Positions 1-10,519 of a DNA stretch of 64,000 bases are shown here, one piece after another (position 1 is the stretch's first letter; each line of letters begins with the position of its first letter). Under the pieces are notes generated by a model. The model worked only from the letters and a program-made list of their open reading frames with translations. It did no database searches and was not told the DNA's origin. The DNA is taken from the NCBI GenBank assembly GCA_023512835.1, contig CM042086.1, positions 18,907,529 through 18,971,528 of the forward strand. The letters run 5' to 3'. The position numbers and the translations under genes were made by a program. The stretch comes from Taxillus chinensis (Eukaryota > Streptophyta > Magnoliopsida > Santalales > Loranthaceae).

Positions 1-738
1 TTACAATAGATGAGATGCTTAAGCCGGTACTTATGTTTTCTAATATTTTTTATCAGGGTGTTGGGGGCTTTCGAGCTTACTGTTGCATATCACAAGTGCA
101 ATGTTACTATCAAAAAGTCCAGAAAAATCTAGATAAGTTATATAATGATGTGAGCATAGCTCTAAAAACAACCTAATCAGGTTGTTTTATCTTGCTGCTA
201 TTTGATGAGATTTATTTAACAGAAGAAACTAATTTTAAAAGTTCTTGGGATCACATGCCATTTATTAAACCATTAGATGAAATACAAAGTGTAACTTAAT
301 TAACCACTGAATTGTTTATAGATGATAATATATTTGTAATTTTATACGGTAATCTAAAGGAAAGGTTTAATTAATCACATCAATAAATTTGATGGGTGCC
401 CTTAGTGCACTTTGAGTTGACTCGATGTGTTTGTATGTGATAAAATCATATGCTTTGTCAATGATCACAGCTCCTTCAATTTCTCCACATTATTGGAATT
501 TCTAGATAAAAAAATCCTTAATGTGAAAAGTAAAACATGCTAAGTATTATAACCAGCCGAAGGAAAGGGAATAAAGCTATTTCAAAGGAAAGGCGGGTGG
601 TAGAACAGATGGTTAATAATTCATTGGTTGACAATTCTTGAAAACATGTCCAATGCAAGGTCGATGGCAGCAAGTGGATGGGGTTAACAAGGATAAAAGA
701 CAAGTCCCACGTTATTACAAAACCCCATTAATTGATAT
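1..738. other. No gene recognised
   Basis: AT-rich DNA with only short open frames on both strands. I recognise no domain, RNA or complete repeat in it. Confidence 0.4.
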
Positions 739-745
739 TTGGTAC

Positions 746-821
746 CAGTAAGAGTGGAAGATGTTTTGAGGGCCTTCTGCTTTGCTTTATCATCATGCAA
801 ATCCAACTTCAAGACAAGCTT
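746..821 (-). pseudogene. HMA-domain exon relic
   Basis: A 76-nt minus-strand segment is preceded by a TTCAG acceptor and followed by a GTACC donor. It encodes 25 residues starting [19 protein letters not shown], the first strand and helix of the heavy-metal-associated (HMA) fold as found in plant HIPP-type proteins. Those proteins often have an intron just before this segment, which fits. The metal-binding CxxC is not present here, as in many plant HMA proteins. I could not find the following exon (the usual second half of the HMA fold) downstream on the minus strand, so it is probably a relic. Two other AG/GT-bounded frames lie upstream at about 952-999 and 1078-1128 on the same strand but match nothing I know. 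Family recognition is reasonably sure; gene status is not. Confidence 0.5.
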
Positions 822-951
822 CTGAAGGAAAAACCAGAAGGGGAAATTACATTCCAAAAGCAGATTTATAAAAGAGATTAACATATCTAAGCAAACAACA
901 ATATAAAACATGTGACAATTTGAATCCTACCTCAGATGTGTTAATTATTTT

Positions 952-1128
952 TGTTCCATCATCAGATCCAAAATCAACCCTCAGAGGACAATTTGAATCC
1001 TGCAAAGAGCCAAAACATTAGACTTTAGTGTAGCAAAGTACCAGTTAATGTTGCAGTTGAATGCTCGTTGGTTTTTAACCTTTCATCCAGGACAGCTCTT
1101 CTTGGAAGACTGAAACTAGCATCAACCT
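952..1128 (-). other. Two exon-like segments, unknown
   Basis: On the minus strand a short frame (residues begin VDASFSLPRRAVLDE) lies between a TTTAG acceptor near 1128 and a GTTAAA donor near 1078. A second (DSNCPLRVDFGSDDGTKI and onward) lies between a TTGCAG acceptor near 999 and a GTAGGA donor near 930. Both precede the HMA-like exon on the same strand, so they may belong to one decayed gene. I do not recognise a family, and short open AG/GT-bounded frames can occur by chance. Confidence 0.2.
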
Positions 1129-1347
1129 AAAAAAAAGTAACTATTATTTTAAAGCAATAGGAGTAGACCAAGCTTATGTGAAGCAGTAAGTTTGGTGCAG
1201 TGGTGAATAAATGCGTGCAAATGGATATGGGATATTTTGATCTATTTATTATTTTTATGTAAATATGCATGCGTTTGAGATTACTATAGCAAAAATGCTT
1301 GTGCTCACTCACATGACATGCCATACATCACACACATGTGGTAATGT

Positions 1348-1386
1348 TATATATATATATATATATATATACATACATACATACAT
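1348..1386. repeat. (TA)n plus (ACAT)n microsatellite
   Basis: About 12 TA units run directly into four ACAT units. The tract sits immediately upstream of the first MORC-like exon. Confidence 0.9.
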
Positions 1387-1393
1387 ATTGCAG

Positions 1394-2336
1394 CAATTGC
1401 TGAACTTTTGGATAATGTTGTTGATGGGTATGTGAGTTGCATAAAAATGCCTTTGAATTATTTTTTAATTACTTTCTATTTTTGTACTCTTGTCATAACT
1501 TAGAATCAAAAAACATGATTATGTATGTCTTATGAAATATATACAATTACTACATACGGTTGATAATAATACTAAAATGTGAAGCTGAAAAACAGTAAGA
1601 TTAGGTGTTTCCATGGTGGAGCGATGTTATCTGTAGTGGTAATATAGTCAAAGCGAAAGAATATGTAATTCTGTAATTTTTTTTTCATTTGAATTATTTT
1701 TTAAATTTTAATTACTATCTATTTTTGTACTCTTGTCATAACTTAAATGAAAAAAATATGATTTTTTTATGCCTTATGAAATATATACAATTACTACATA
1801 TAGAAGTTAATAATAACACTAAAATGTGAATCTGAAAAATTGTAAGATTAGGTATTTCAATGGTGGAGCAATGTTATTTGTAGTGGTAATATAGTCAAAG
1901 CTAATATGAAATTCTGTAATTTGAATTTTTTCCCTTTACTTGCACAATACTTCCGAGTTAAATATTTCATAATTGTTTAGCATATCACTTTTGGTTGTTT
2001 TTCCTATATAAGGATTTGAGTGCCTTCCAATGCTTGTTGCATGTATGTCCAGATATGCAATGGTGCTACTTTGGTGAAGATTGATAAAATTTATAATGCT
2101 AAGGACAAGAGCCCTGCCTTATTGTTCCTAGGTATATGTGGTTTGCCTGTTCAATGATGATATGTGGTTTCCTGCAAAAGTTTGGGATTTAATTACTATC
2201 AATATGAGATGTTTTGTGTAGATGATGGGTGCGGAATGGATCTTGAATCTATGCAGAAATGCATGAGCTTGGGCAATGTATTGAATCTATGGATTTAATT
2301 ACTCATCCAAGAAATCAAACACAACAATAGGGCAAT
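1394..2336 (+). pseudogene. MORC-type GHKL ATPase fragment
   Basis: Plus-strand segments match the start of the GHKL ATPase domain of plant MORC (CRT1-like) chromatin proteins. 1394-1427 encodes IAELLDNVVD, the N-box with the catalytic-site Asn. 2053-2131 encodes ICNGATLVKIDKIYNAKD and ends at a GT donor. 2222-2276 encodes DDGCGMDLESMQKCMSLG, the Mg/ATP-contact motif (usually DDGGGMD). 2295-2336 encodes YSSKKSNTTIGQ. The join between the second and third segments is in phase with GT-AG ends; the first join is not. The segment that normally follows (GNGFKTSTMRLGAD) is absent, as are the S5 and coiled-coil parts, so this is a truncated relic. Its first intron holds a tandem duplication. Confidence 0.65.
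1450..1932. repeat. Tandem duplication, period about 240 bp
   Basis: The stretch from about 1450 to 1690 recurs from about 1691 to 1932 at high similarity. Shared blocks include TATTTTTGTACTCTTGTCAT, GAAATATATACAATTACTAC and GTAGTGGTAATATAGTCAAA. Small indels separate the two units. It lies in the intron-like gap of the MORC relic. Confidence 0.85.
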
Positions 2337-2339
2337 GTA

Positions 2340-2870
2340 ATTTTTTATGAATTTTTTCTGCCTTATATGGTTTTTTTGTCTTTGTTATGAACTTCTCTGT
2401 TGTATTCTGCTGTCCTGGATAAGTTCATGTTCATTGATATGGACCTATGGTTCATATATTAAATAGGAAGCCTCATTGTGTATGTATGCCTAAAAACACC
2501 ATTCTTATCTCTAAAATAAAACCAACTATGTAGCTTTCAGCAGTTTTGTCCAGTATGCTCAAATATGAAGGAAAGACCATGACCGGGGTTGATAAGTTTA
2601 GAGACTTATTTCATCCTTTCTAGTTGCTAGTTGCTATACTGTTTTAAAGAATTATTTGAGAACAAGAAAAAAAACTCCAATTTAATATTTTTGGAATCGC
2701 CTCAATCATTGTCTTCAGCATGTCAGTTTCATTGACTGCAAATAGGAAGTTTCAACAAAAATATTTGATATGTATTTAATCATCAACCAAGTAGTGAAGG
2801 AGAAAATTATATACGAACTGACATTCATAAATCTCCACCTCATAAGAAGTTTCATTGACTGCAAAAAAAT
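2340..2870. other. No gene recognised
   Basis: AT-rich sequence following the MORC relic. I searched for the missing downstream MORC exon and found none. No repeat or RNA is evident. Confidence 0.4.
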
Positions 2871-2875
2871 TCAAT

Positions 2876-3079
2876 TTAATTACCGGATGAGTTTGAGACT
2901 AAAATGCACACAGAAGTAGCTTTTTCTGCACTGCTAGCCAAAACCAGTCTTGAACCAATGCTATAAAGCGCACAACCAATTTGGTTGGTGTTGAAGGCGT
3001 GGAAACTACCACAAGGACAGCTTCTCAAGCACAAAACCATGCAGTCACTAAGACCCAAGCTAGAATTATCTCCCATCAT
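2876..3079 (-). pseudogene. Cysteine-rich PAN-like coding relic
   Basis: An open minus-strand frame of 67 codons contains DCMVLCLRSCPCGSFHAF followed by GCALYS. The Cys spacing (C-x3-C-x3-C-x-C, then a later C) resembles the PAN/apple segment of plant S-domain (G-type lectin) receptor kinases, where the usual pattern is C-x3-C-x3-C-S-C then G-C. No lectin, EGF, membrane or kinase part is visible nearby, so it would be an isolated fragment. The similarity is short and may be coincidental. Confidence 0.3.
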
Positions 3080-3750
3080 GTAGGGCAGACACCCGGAAAA
3101 GCTGCCAAACTGTGGCTTGAAGTAGTCAGTGCTGTTTTACACAATTTAGAAAATTAAAACGTGACGCAAGTTCAATTAATTGGCCAACTTTCATAATACG
3201 TACACCGATTTCAAAACACTAATGAAGAAGAAGACTCACACAACATCCACTTCAACTTAAAAGAAAATGCAGCCAATTTTGTGTAAGAACATGATTTTTT
3301 CCTCATAGATCCAAAAGAGACATTACATTGCAAAATAACCACAAAGGTGACACTAGATTAAACCAATATTTTATTTTATTATCTTAAAAGATAGTTTATT
3401 AAAAAAATAACCAAGAAGGTTTAAGAAATTACAACAAGCAACAGTTTCTTAAAAATCAAGACTGTCACTGCAGTTTTTTGGGTGCTTTGGATTAAGGCAA
3501 TATATAGTATTGCTACCTTGGAATTTGTTGTCTTCTGCAATTATTCCAAAAGTTTAAGCAGTTTCACAAATCATTATGCCATGAAAACTCCAGTATAAAC
3601 AGATATTTTAGAATGTAGAACTTCGGGGGTTATAGGAAACAAAAATTAACCAAATGCGTTGAGAACATATACATCAAATCTAGTTAAGCAGGACAGCCAG
3701 ACAAGGATGTTGAGAATATTTGCCAATCCCTGCTGTACTTCCAGATCCAG
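3080..3750. other. No gene recognised
   Basis: AT-rich spacer. It may contain the 3' part of the small gene candidate above (alternative stop near 3680); otherwise I see nothing. Confidence 0.35.
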
Positions 3751-3754
3751 TATT

Positions 3755-4253
3755 CAATCTATTTGGCTCAACTCCTTAAAAGTATTCAATATTTCATTAT
3801 AAAAAAAAAGCGAGAAGCATAAATTAGTAAATATAAGCTAACCAACGAATACTTAGGCGAAGTTCACCAAATCACAATAAGATTCAAAAAATCAACAAAC
3901 CCATAAACGCAATTCGAACAAATCCGTTACCTCGTCATTTCTGTTGGGCTGCTTCTGATTTCTGAAACGAATTGATGTTCAAGAATCAAGACCTGCAATC
4001 ATCAAAACCCAAAAAACGCATGTACGTATAGGTACGTCAATCCGACACGAACGTGGATATGGGCCAGAACAAACAAAAGAAGAAGGGCGTAAGGGAAGAG
4101 ATGACGAGGAAGGAATGAAGGACTGAGAGGAAACCTGGACTTGGGCGGCGAGTGTGGGAGAGTTGAGGTTGTCACCTTGTTGGATATGAAGGCCATTGCG
4201 GAGAGGAGGGAGAGAATGATGATGGCGAAGGGACGTCCGGGTGCCCCCGGCAT
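3755..4253 (-). CDS. Possible small secreted-protein gene
   Basis: Candidate short gene on the minus strand. Exon 1 (4253-4135) starts MPGAPGRPFAIIILSLLSAM, a hydrophobic stretch of about 14 residues that could be a signal peptide or membrane anchor. It then has an S/T/P-rich part and ends in a GT donor. Exon 2 (3961-3931) has TTTCAG before it and GTAACG after it, and continues the frame with 11 polar residues (RNQKQPNRNDE). Both exons join in phase. The last exon is ambiguous: an acceptor at 3776 gives six residues and a stop at 3755, while an acceptor near 3767 gives about 29 residues (GSGSTAGIGKYSQHP inside) and a stop near 3680. An upstream in-frame ATG at 4286 is possible. I know no family for it. 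Support is the splice-phase agreement only. Confidence 0.35.
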
Positions 4254-4439
4254 CCGAGTACAGGCATCTACAGCTACTATGAACATTAGAATATGTTTAA
4301 GTGTGTATAATTTATGTGTGTAATTTACACACTTGACACTCCTTTTGTAAACTTATACTTTTCCTCCTTTCGTAAATTTATGTGTGGAGAAACTCTAGCT
4401 ACAGATTTTTTATTTCTTATTTTTTGTTTGAATTTTGAA

Positions 4440-4860
4440 AGAATTTATTTATAGTTATATGCGGTAGAAATAAGTAATTGGGTATTTAATAAAATATAAT
4501 TTTAAAAGTATTTAATAAATATTTAATAAATTTAAAATAAAGTTAATGTAAAAATTTTAAAGATAAAAAATTATTTTTAGTTGTATTATAATTTTTTAAA
4601 AAAATATTAAAAAAAATTCTCCACCCCACACCTTCTTCCTCCCCCTCCTTGCCACTCTCCCTCCATCCTGTTGCCCTGAAAAAGCATAATTTAGATTTTA
4701 CTTTCATAATTTATGAAATAATAATATCGATATTTTAGATTTTTCAAACTAATTTCTAAAAAAGCAATTTTAAGAAGCAATCTTTAAATTGATACTGCTT
4801 TTTGAGAAAAAAACAAAAACTCTTTATAAGCACTTTTTTAAGGTTATTGAAATAGAACAT
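4440..4860. repeat. Dispersed MITE-like repeat, copy 1
   Basis: This AT-rich segment resembles 8130-8515 over most of its length. Shared elements are a TTTAATAAAATATAATTTTAA-like block, a TTTAAAGATA block, a TATTATAATTT block, and a lysine-codon-like GAAAAAGCA core. This pattern is typical of old MITE copies. Exact ends and target duplications are not clear here. Another end of the same type occurs near 6090-6165. Confidence 0.4.
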
Positions 4861-4869
4861 TGTCACATA

Positions 4870-5778
4870 CACACTTCAAATAAAATTTAAATTAAGTATA
4901 GTATAAGGCTAACCTAAGTTGTTCACTGGAGAACTTATAGAATTTAATTCAACTTATTCTTTAAGAAAACTAAATTAGACTGAGTTAGAGATTTGAATGG
5001 ATTTTATGCAAAATTAAATATGTAAAGAAAACTAAGTAATTAAAGATACAATTGATTTAACCTCTTACTTTAATTATTATTTATTAATATCTTCTAAAAA
5101 TGCAATAACATATTTAATGCCTCATAGTTTAATTAAATCAAGACCTCATGATTATAATTAAATTATGAATTCGCTCTACGAAACAGACTTGAACTCATAC
5201 TAATTTTAAAAACGATTATGTTCTGTATTCGGAAACCAAATCGAACTCTACGAATAATAATCTTCACATCTCAAATTAATTAACTGCAACCACGAACTAA
5301 TCACAATTAAAAATTATGTTTTAAACAATCCATAATTAATTACAATCACAAATTAATTATAAAGAATCTAAAACAAATAGAGGAACGAATTGCAAAACAT
5401 AGCACCCAAATAAATTATTAAAATAAAAAATCAAGATTCAAAATAACAATTAAAGTTTAAAGTTAAATCAACTACAGAAAGTTAATTCATAATAAATAAA
5501 ATACATATCAATATCACGCCACAATCCTGCGATGCTTTCTTCTTTTTTCTCTTGTTGCGTCATCGCTACGGACGGACGAGTTGCCTTTTTCTTCCCTTAT
5601 TAAATCACATGGCCCACACCATTAAAGTCTTTTACCTCCTTTCCTTTTTATTCTCCACTCCTCGTGTAACATTCCCATTTAATTCTTATGGGCTCCATCA
5701 GATTTAAATCGTTTGATTTTCTCAAATCCAATTAAATTATTACCAAACTTGTTTCCTATAATTCAGATACTGTAATAA

Positions 5779-5815
<37 letters not shown>

Positions 5816-6085
5816 TGAAGAGACAAAATCCGTATATCCTAATTAAATTATTTTCAATCACATAATAAAATTACAAATTAGATCAAAGATTTAATATCAA
5901 AATTAAAATAATTGAATTGACAATAAAAATCATCAAAATTGATATTAAATCTATAAAAGTGATTAAAACCAATAAATATATGAAATTAAAGAAAATATTA
6001 TAAAAATATATTAATTTAATATAATATGAAATTAAAGCTCATAAATTACATGCAAATTTAATAACAACTTTTGTAGTGATCAATT
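4870..6085. other. AT-rich spacer
   Basis: Very AT-rich DNA with imperfect ATTAAT/AATTAATTA runs and a (TA)n tract at about 5789-5813. A less AT-rich island at 5520-5700 has no open frame of note. No gene seen. Confidence 0.5.
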
Positions 6086-6165
6086 ATCAAATAATTTTTG
6101 CTACTTCTGCTTATAAAATAAGTAGAACCAATCTTCTAAAAGCATTGCCAAACTAGCCTACTGTA
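6085..6165 (-). repeat. MITE end, AGTTTGGCAATG type
   Basis: The reverse complement begins GGCTAGTTTGGCAATGCTTT and continues with a TTATTTTATAAGCAG block. It matches the left end of the element at 8130 (GGGCATAGTTTGGTAATG then TTTATAATAAG). This suggests a terminal inverted repeat of one dispersed family. Confidence 0.4.
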
Positions 6166-6169
6166 ATGC

Positions 6170-6749
6170 TTGTAACGATGAATTTGAAATTTTAAAGTAC
6201 CTTAACACTAAAGTATGAGTTTTTTTTGGTTATTATTAAACAAGACTTTAGTTGTCTATGATATTTACATGAATAATATATTTGTGGCATGTTGTGGGAA
6301 TGATTGTTTACCATTGTTGTGTACAAATTGATATATAAGTTTAGATAGCACCTATGTTATAATCCTCCCCTTCAGTATAATACACCAATTTCTTGACTCT
6401 CTAGGTGTGAGTATAAGTAGTTGTAACTTATTTCCAAGGTTAGAGCAAATCCGGGCATGACAATCAGAGTGTTGTCCGAGCATCAAAATGTTATCCAAAC
6501 ATTAGATTTATTTTTATGCCCCCGATTACTGTTTAAGCATCAAATTGGCTATTTGATATTTAGTTATACACTTAGATTTGTCTTTTTGATTAACTAGACA
6601 ATTTAAGAAAGTGTTGATTTGATTAAATGAATTTGTTTGAGAGGCTAAGTCTTTACAAAACCTTGCATGCACAAGAACTCTGATATCTTTACTTCACTCT
6701 AAAGATGTTATGTTTGTTTGATAACATTGATTATGCTATAAGAATGAGT

Positions 6750-6785
<36 letters not shown>

Positions 6786-7260
6786 ATATGGATACACTCT
6801 TCAAAGTAGTTATTCCTCTTTGAGAAGTTAGATTATGTGTTCGACTATGATAAGTTTACTTAAAAAAGGTCATTTGTTATCTCTACTTGTCTGAGTTAGG
6901 GTTTATTAGATTTCATTATCTTAAAACACAAATGTTAATCCATATTTCAGATCTCACACTTGGCTAATTTTGCACCCACCAACCAAACAACAAGTATTCT
7001 TCAAAGTGACCTTTTGAGTATGATTCGAAAGTAATTTCAAATCTAATGAGCTTGATCTAACACAACCTAATAAAAAATAAAACATATATTTATAAATAAC
7101 TTAATAAAAATTTCATGTACTTATAAAATAATAAAACAATAAAAAAATATAATAGGATATGACTATACATTTTTAATTAAAATATTATACTTTTTTTAAA
7201 AAATTAAAACCCTAAGAATTATAAGAAATTCATATAAAAAATCTCGTTCATATATCTTAG
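6170..7260. other. Spacer with a CT microsatellite
   Basis: No gene recognised. It contains (CT)17 at 6751-6784. The sequence 6360-6700 is less AT-rich and has the look of decayed repeat, but I cannot place it in a family. Confidence 0.4.
6751..6784. repeat. (CT)17 microsatellite
   Basis: Uninterrupted CT dinucleotides. Confidence 0.97.
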
Positions 7261-7264
7261 ACAT

Positions 7265-8130
7265 TTTTTCTTTGTCGACCCACCCCTATAAGCTCCCATA
7301 TCGAGATCACATATAGTGATAGTATTCAATGAGTCCTCAAGATATATGCCAGATCCTACTCTAATATCATTTGTCATGAATCTAATATTTTTCCCTGCCC
7401 AATATTATTCGTGCGACACCCTCAACGGGCCAGCCTTATCGATTGAGGTGCATGTAAATTGGTTTCACCCTACCTTGGATTCATTAGGGGAATAACTCTA
7501 GTTCCTGGGCAATTTTTGTAGGAATGACAAAGTCTCTTCTTCACATTCAAGTCCTCAACTTACAGAATGCTCTTTATACTCAATCGGGTTAGCACTTCTG
7601 AACTCTAAAAGGGCTTTATGCAAAACTCCTACACCAATTGGTTGGAGCCTAACTCTTGCACCTTAGTTACACATTCTATAATGCCCCATGTACACGCAGA
7701 ATGTCCCCAAACTTGGGGCGTGACTTTCTCTCCCACCTAATCCTCGTAATTCCCTCATTGCATAAGTTGACATTGCTTTCCCATAGAATGCAACATCTTT
7801 AACACGATGTGCCTTGCTCACCCAATGTTAACAATGGATGAGAGACATGTAAGATCATCCAATGTGTTTATTGTTACTCCCTTGCCAAACTTTATACCAT
7901 CCCCTAGGATATTTCATCTTTGTGGATGCATGCAAGACTCTTCTTGATCGACCTACTACTATGAGCTCCCATATTAAGATCACATCAGTTACGAGAACAC
8001 TTGAGGACTCTTTAGGATATAGATTGGATCTTACTTTGATACCATTTGTCACGGACCCGACATTTTTTGCTGTCCAACATATTTTTTATAATTCCCTTAA
8101 TGGGCCAGACTTATCGATTAAGGCATACAT
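7265..8130 (-). mobile_element. Decayed LTR-retroelement segment
   Basis: Two diverged copies of about 190 bp (7265-7455 and 7943-8130) sit in tandem about 680 bp apart. Both carry an AGCTCCCATAT block and a GGGCCAG-CTTATCGATT block. In the second copy TTTGATACCA followed by TTTGTCACGGACCCGAC reads, on the minus strand, as an LTR end (GTCGGGTCCGTGACA) followed by a primer-binding-like site (TGGTATCA). That arrangement is usual in plant LTR retrotransposons primed by initiator tRNA-Met. The first copy has a decayed version (TAATATCATTTGTCATGAATC). I infer an LTR/internal/LTR/internal remnant with no coding capacity left. A MITE-like end abuts it at about 8130. Confidence 0.45.
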
Positions 8131-8515
8131 GGGCATAGTTTGGTAATGTTGTGCTTTATAATAAGTTATTTTTTTAGCTATATTAGGAAAAAAAGCTGCT
8201 ATGAAAATAAACATATGAGTATTTGGTAAAATATAATTTTAAGTATTTTAGATTTTAAAAGTATGCGATAAGTGTTTGATAAATTAAAATTAAAATTTAT
8301 ATGAAGATTTAAAAGATATAAAAATATTCTTTTTGATTATATTATAATTTAAAAAAAAACATAAAAAACCCCTCGCATTGAAAAAGTAGCTTTTAGAATT
8401 AATTACCTTTAAACTGTTTTTGCTTATTTTTTTATAAATATTTTTTAAAGTTTATCAAATAATTTTTGTTATTTTTTTCTTATACAAGCAGTATTTTAAA
8501 AGTATTATTAAATTT
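8130..8515. mobile_element. Dispersed MITE-like repeat, copy 2
   Basis: Begins GGGCATAGTTTGGTAATG, next to the end of the LTR-like segment, and continues with AT-rich sequence alike to 4440-4860. The inner right part (CAAGCAGTATTTTAAAAGTA) resembles an imperfect inverted copy of the left end. It looks like an old non-autonomous DNA transposon inserted into the LTR remnant. Confidence 0.4.
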
Positions 8516-9130
8516 TAGCAATTTTATCTTATCTTATCTTGAGATTATTGAGAGAATAATTTTAATTTATGGTCAATTAATATTGAGAAGCTTCTATACT
8601 TATGATACGACTAAATTCCAAAAAAAATTAATAGGAAACTCCAATACCAACTTGGAGCACACGTACAACGGCTTGCATTAAAATTTTCCGATAATTCAGT
8701 ACGATGGTGATAACTGATAAAAGTATCGGTAGCCGTCTGCGGATGCTTTTTTTTTTTCTCCTAGAATACATGTTATTTATTATCAAACTCAAATATCACG
8801 TACATCTAGGTACAATCTAGAATGACGTACACCCAAGTCAAAAAAATATAATAAGATACGAAATTAATAGTCTAGGTTTATAATTTATTGAAATTAATAA
8901 AGTCGGCACAAACATGTAGAAGAACATTATTGTTATTGTTATTATTATCATGCACACAATTTACAAACTGACGAGGTATATAAGAGTTTTTTTTTCCTCC
9001 TTGGAGTATTGTCTCCCCCTGTGCCTCGATCGTATACACGCATACACGAGCATAACAAACAATTGGAAAAGTGGTAGCTAGAGCTTCTACACCACCAGTA
9101 CCACCCAATAATGTATAGTAGGTTTCTATC
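8516..9130. other. MYB downstream region
   Basis: Lies 3' of the MYB gene. The last part should hold its 3' untranslated region. An imperfect ATT/GTT trinucleotide run lies at 8928-8950. No other gene seen. Confidence 0.5.
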
Positions 9131-9132
9131 CA

Positions 9133-9999
9133 TCATAGCATATTGTAACTCAGCATATAATCTTGAAACATCATCCCCTCATCAGACTCACTAAGACCTG
9201 GAGATATTGAATCCCATGACGACGACGAAGAAATAGAGCCGAACTCATTGCACCCCCAAACATTGATGCTATCACTATTCCACTCATTCATCATTCCATT
9301 GGAGTAGGGATCAAATTCAGCCATATGATGATCCTGCTGTGCTGAGATATCATCAACTGCCATGTGATTGGTAACCAAGTCCTCCAACTTGGGCTGGACT
9401 GCTTCCACACAAACATGTTCACCACAACTATCCACAGCCTTGTTGAACCATATCCCGTTTAAATTGTTCTCTAGGTCATCCATTTCTAGCACTTGAAGTC
9501 GGTCAATATCGTATAAGTTTACATTTTGAGTGAGCATGACAGGCGGTATGGGGAGAGGCGGCGATGGTGATACGTGTTGTGGGACGAGTGGGGCCTTAAT
9601 CCACCCTTGGTTGGTGTAATCATTACATTGGAGAGAGTGATTCGTGGTTGTTTCTTGGATTGGAAGCAAGTTAGGCCACACCCTAGAGGTGCTAGGGAAA
9701 GGGGAAGGGTTTTCAAAGCAGTGAGGCTGCATGGGGAGCAGCCTGTCTTGGGACGGGCTGGTGAGGGCCTGCGAGCACCCTTCTTCTCCATCGCTCTTCA
9801 AATCTCTTGGGTCCTGCATTGAGGCCCGGTGGGACTGCTTTCGTCTTCCCAGCAGCTTCTTCTTGAGTTTAGTGTTCCAGTAGTTCTTGATATCGTTATC
9901 CGTCCTCCCGGGCAATTGGGAAGCAATTATAGACCATCTATAAAAAGAAAATTCTTCTAAACTAGAACACGGGAAGGGATAAAACTACTAACATATTCA

Positions 10000-10047
<48 letters not shown>

Positions 10048-10516
10048 CTGCCAATACTGATGTAGAGGTTGCAGATGATGTTGTCTTCTTCCTCAGAGAA
10101 TCCACCATGCTTGATGTTGGGTCTCAGGTAATTCAACCATCTTAGTCTGCAGCTCTTCCCACATCTCTTCAGCCCTTTGATTACAATAACCAATTATGAA
10201 AAATTATTAAAAAAAATAAATCAAACCCATAAAAATGTTCATTTTGATTTTAATTAAGTTAATTGAGAGAAGACAATCGCATACAAACACAACATGCTCA
10301 TAATTAAGCCGGTAATTAGGGTGGGTTCTAATTATTTTAGAGAGGGAGAGAGAGAGACTAACTGGGGGCGGGGGGTTTACCTATTTTCTGGGGGAGAGTG
10401 ATCCAGTTTCCACCGGTGGCGTTCTCTTCCATATAGGCCTTGAGTTTGGCATCTTCTTCCGAAGACCACGGACCCTTCTTGACGTTGGCTTTATCACAGC
10501 ATGGAGTTCGACCCAT
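9133..10516 (-). CDS. R2R3-MYB transcription factor, MYB36/RAX-like
   Basis: DNA-binding regulator acting in the nucleus. Exons: 10516-10381, 10174-10045, 9937-9133; junction phases agree and give 356 aa. Residues 1-45 ([20 protein letters not shown] onward) start R2. Exon 2 holds [20 protein letters not shown] and the first half of R3. Exon 3 starts [20 protein letters not shown] and continues [12 protein letters not shown]. The three-exon layout with these positions is standard for R2R3-MYBs. The R2/R3 text is closest to Arabidopsis subgroup 14 (MYB36, RAX, MYB68/84/87), whose members control Casparian strip formation or axillary meristems; which role applies here is not decidable. The R3 bHLH-contact signature is lacking. 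The C-terminal region is divergent, with a Ser run ([11 protein letters not shown]) and acidic patches that could be activating. The intron 2 donor abuts a CT microsatellite. Confidence 0.93.
10004..10044. repeat. (GA)n at MYB intron 2 donor
   Basis: About 19 GA units end at the exon 2 splice donor. Read on the minus strand, the intron begins GTCTCTCTCT, so the donor itself is the first unit of the microsatellite. Confidence 0.9.
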
Positions 10517-10519
10517 CTC

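Noticed and set aside
9574..9822. Plus-strand 82-codon frame
   Set aside because: Antisense to the C-terminal exon of the MYB gene; no family resemblance.
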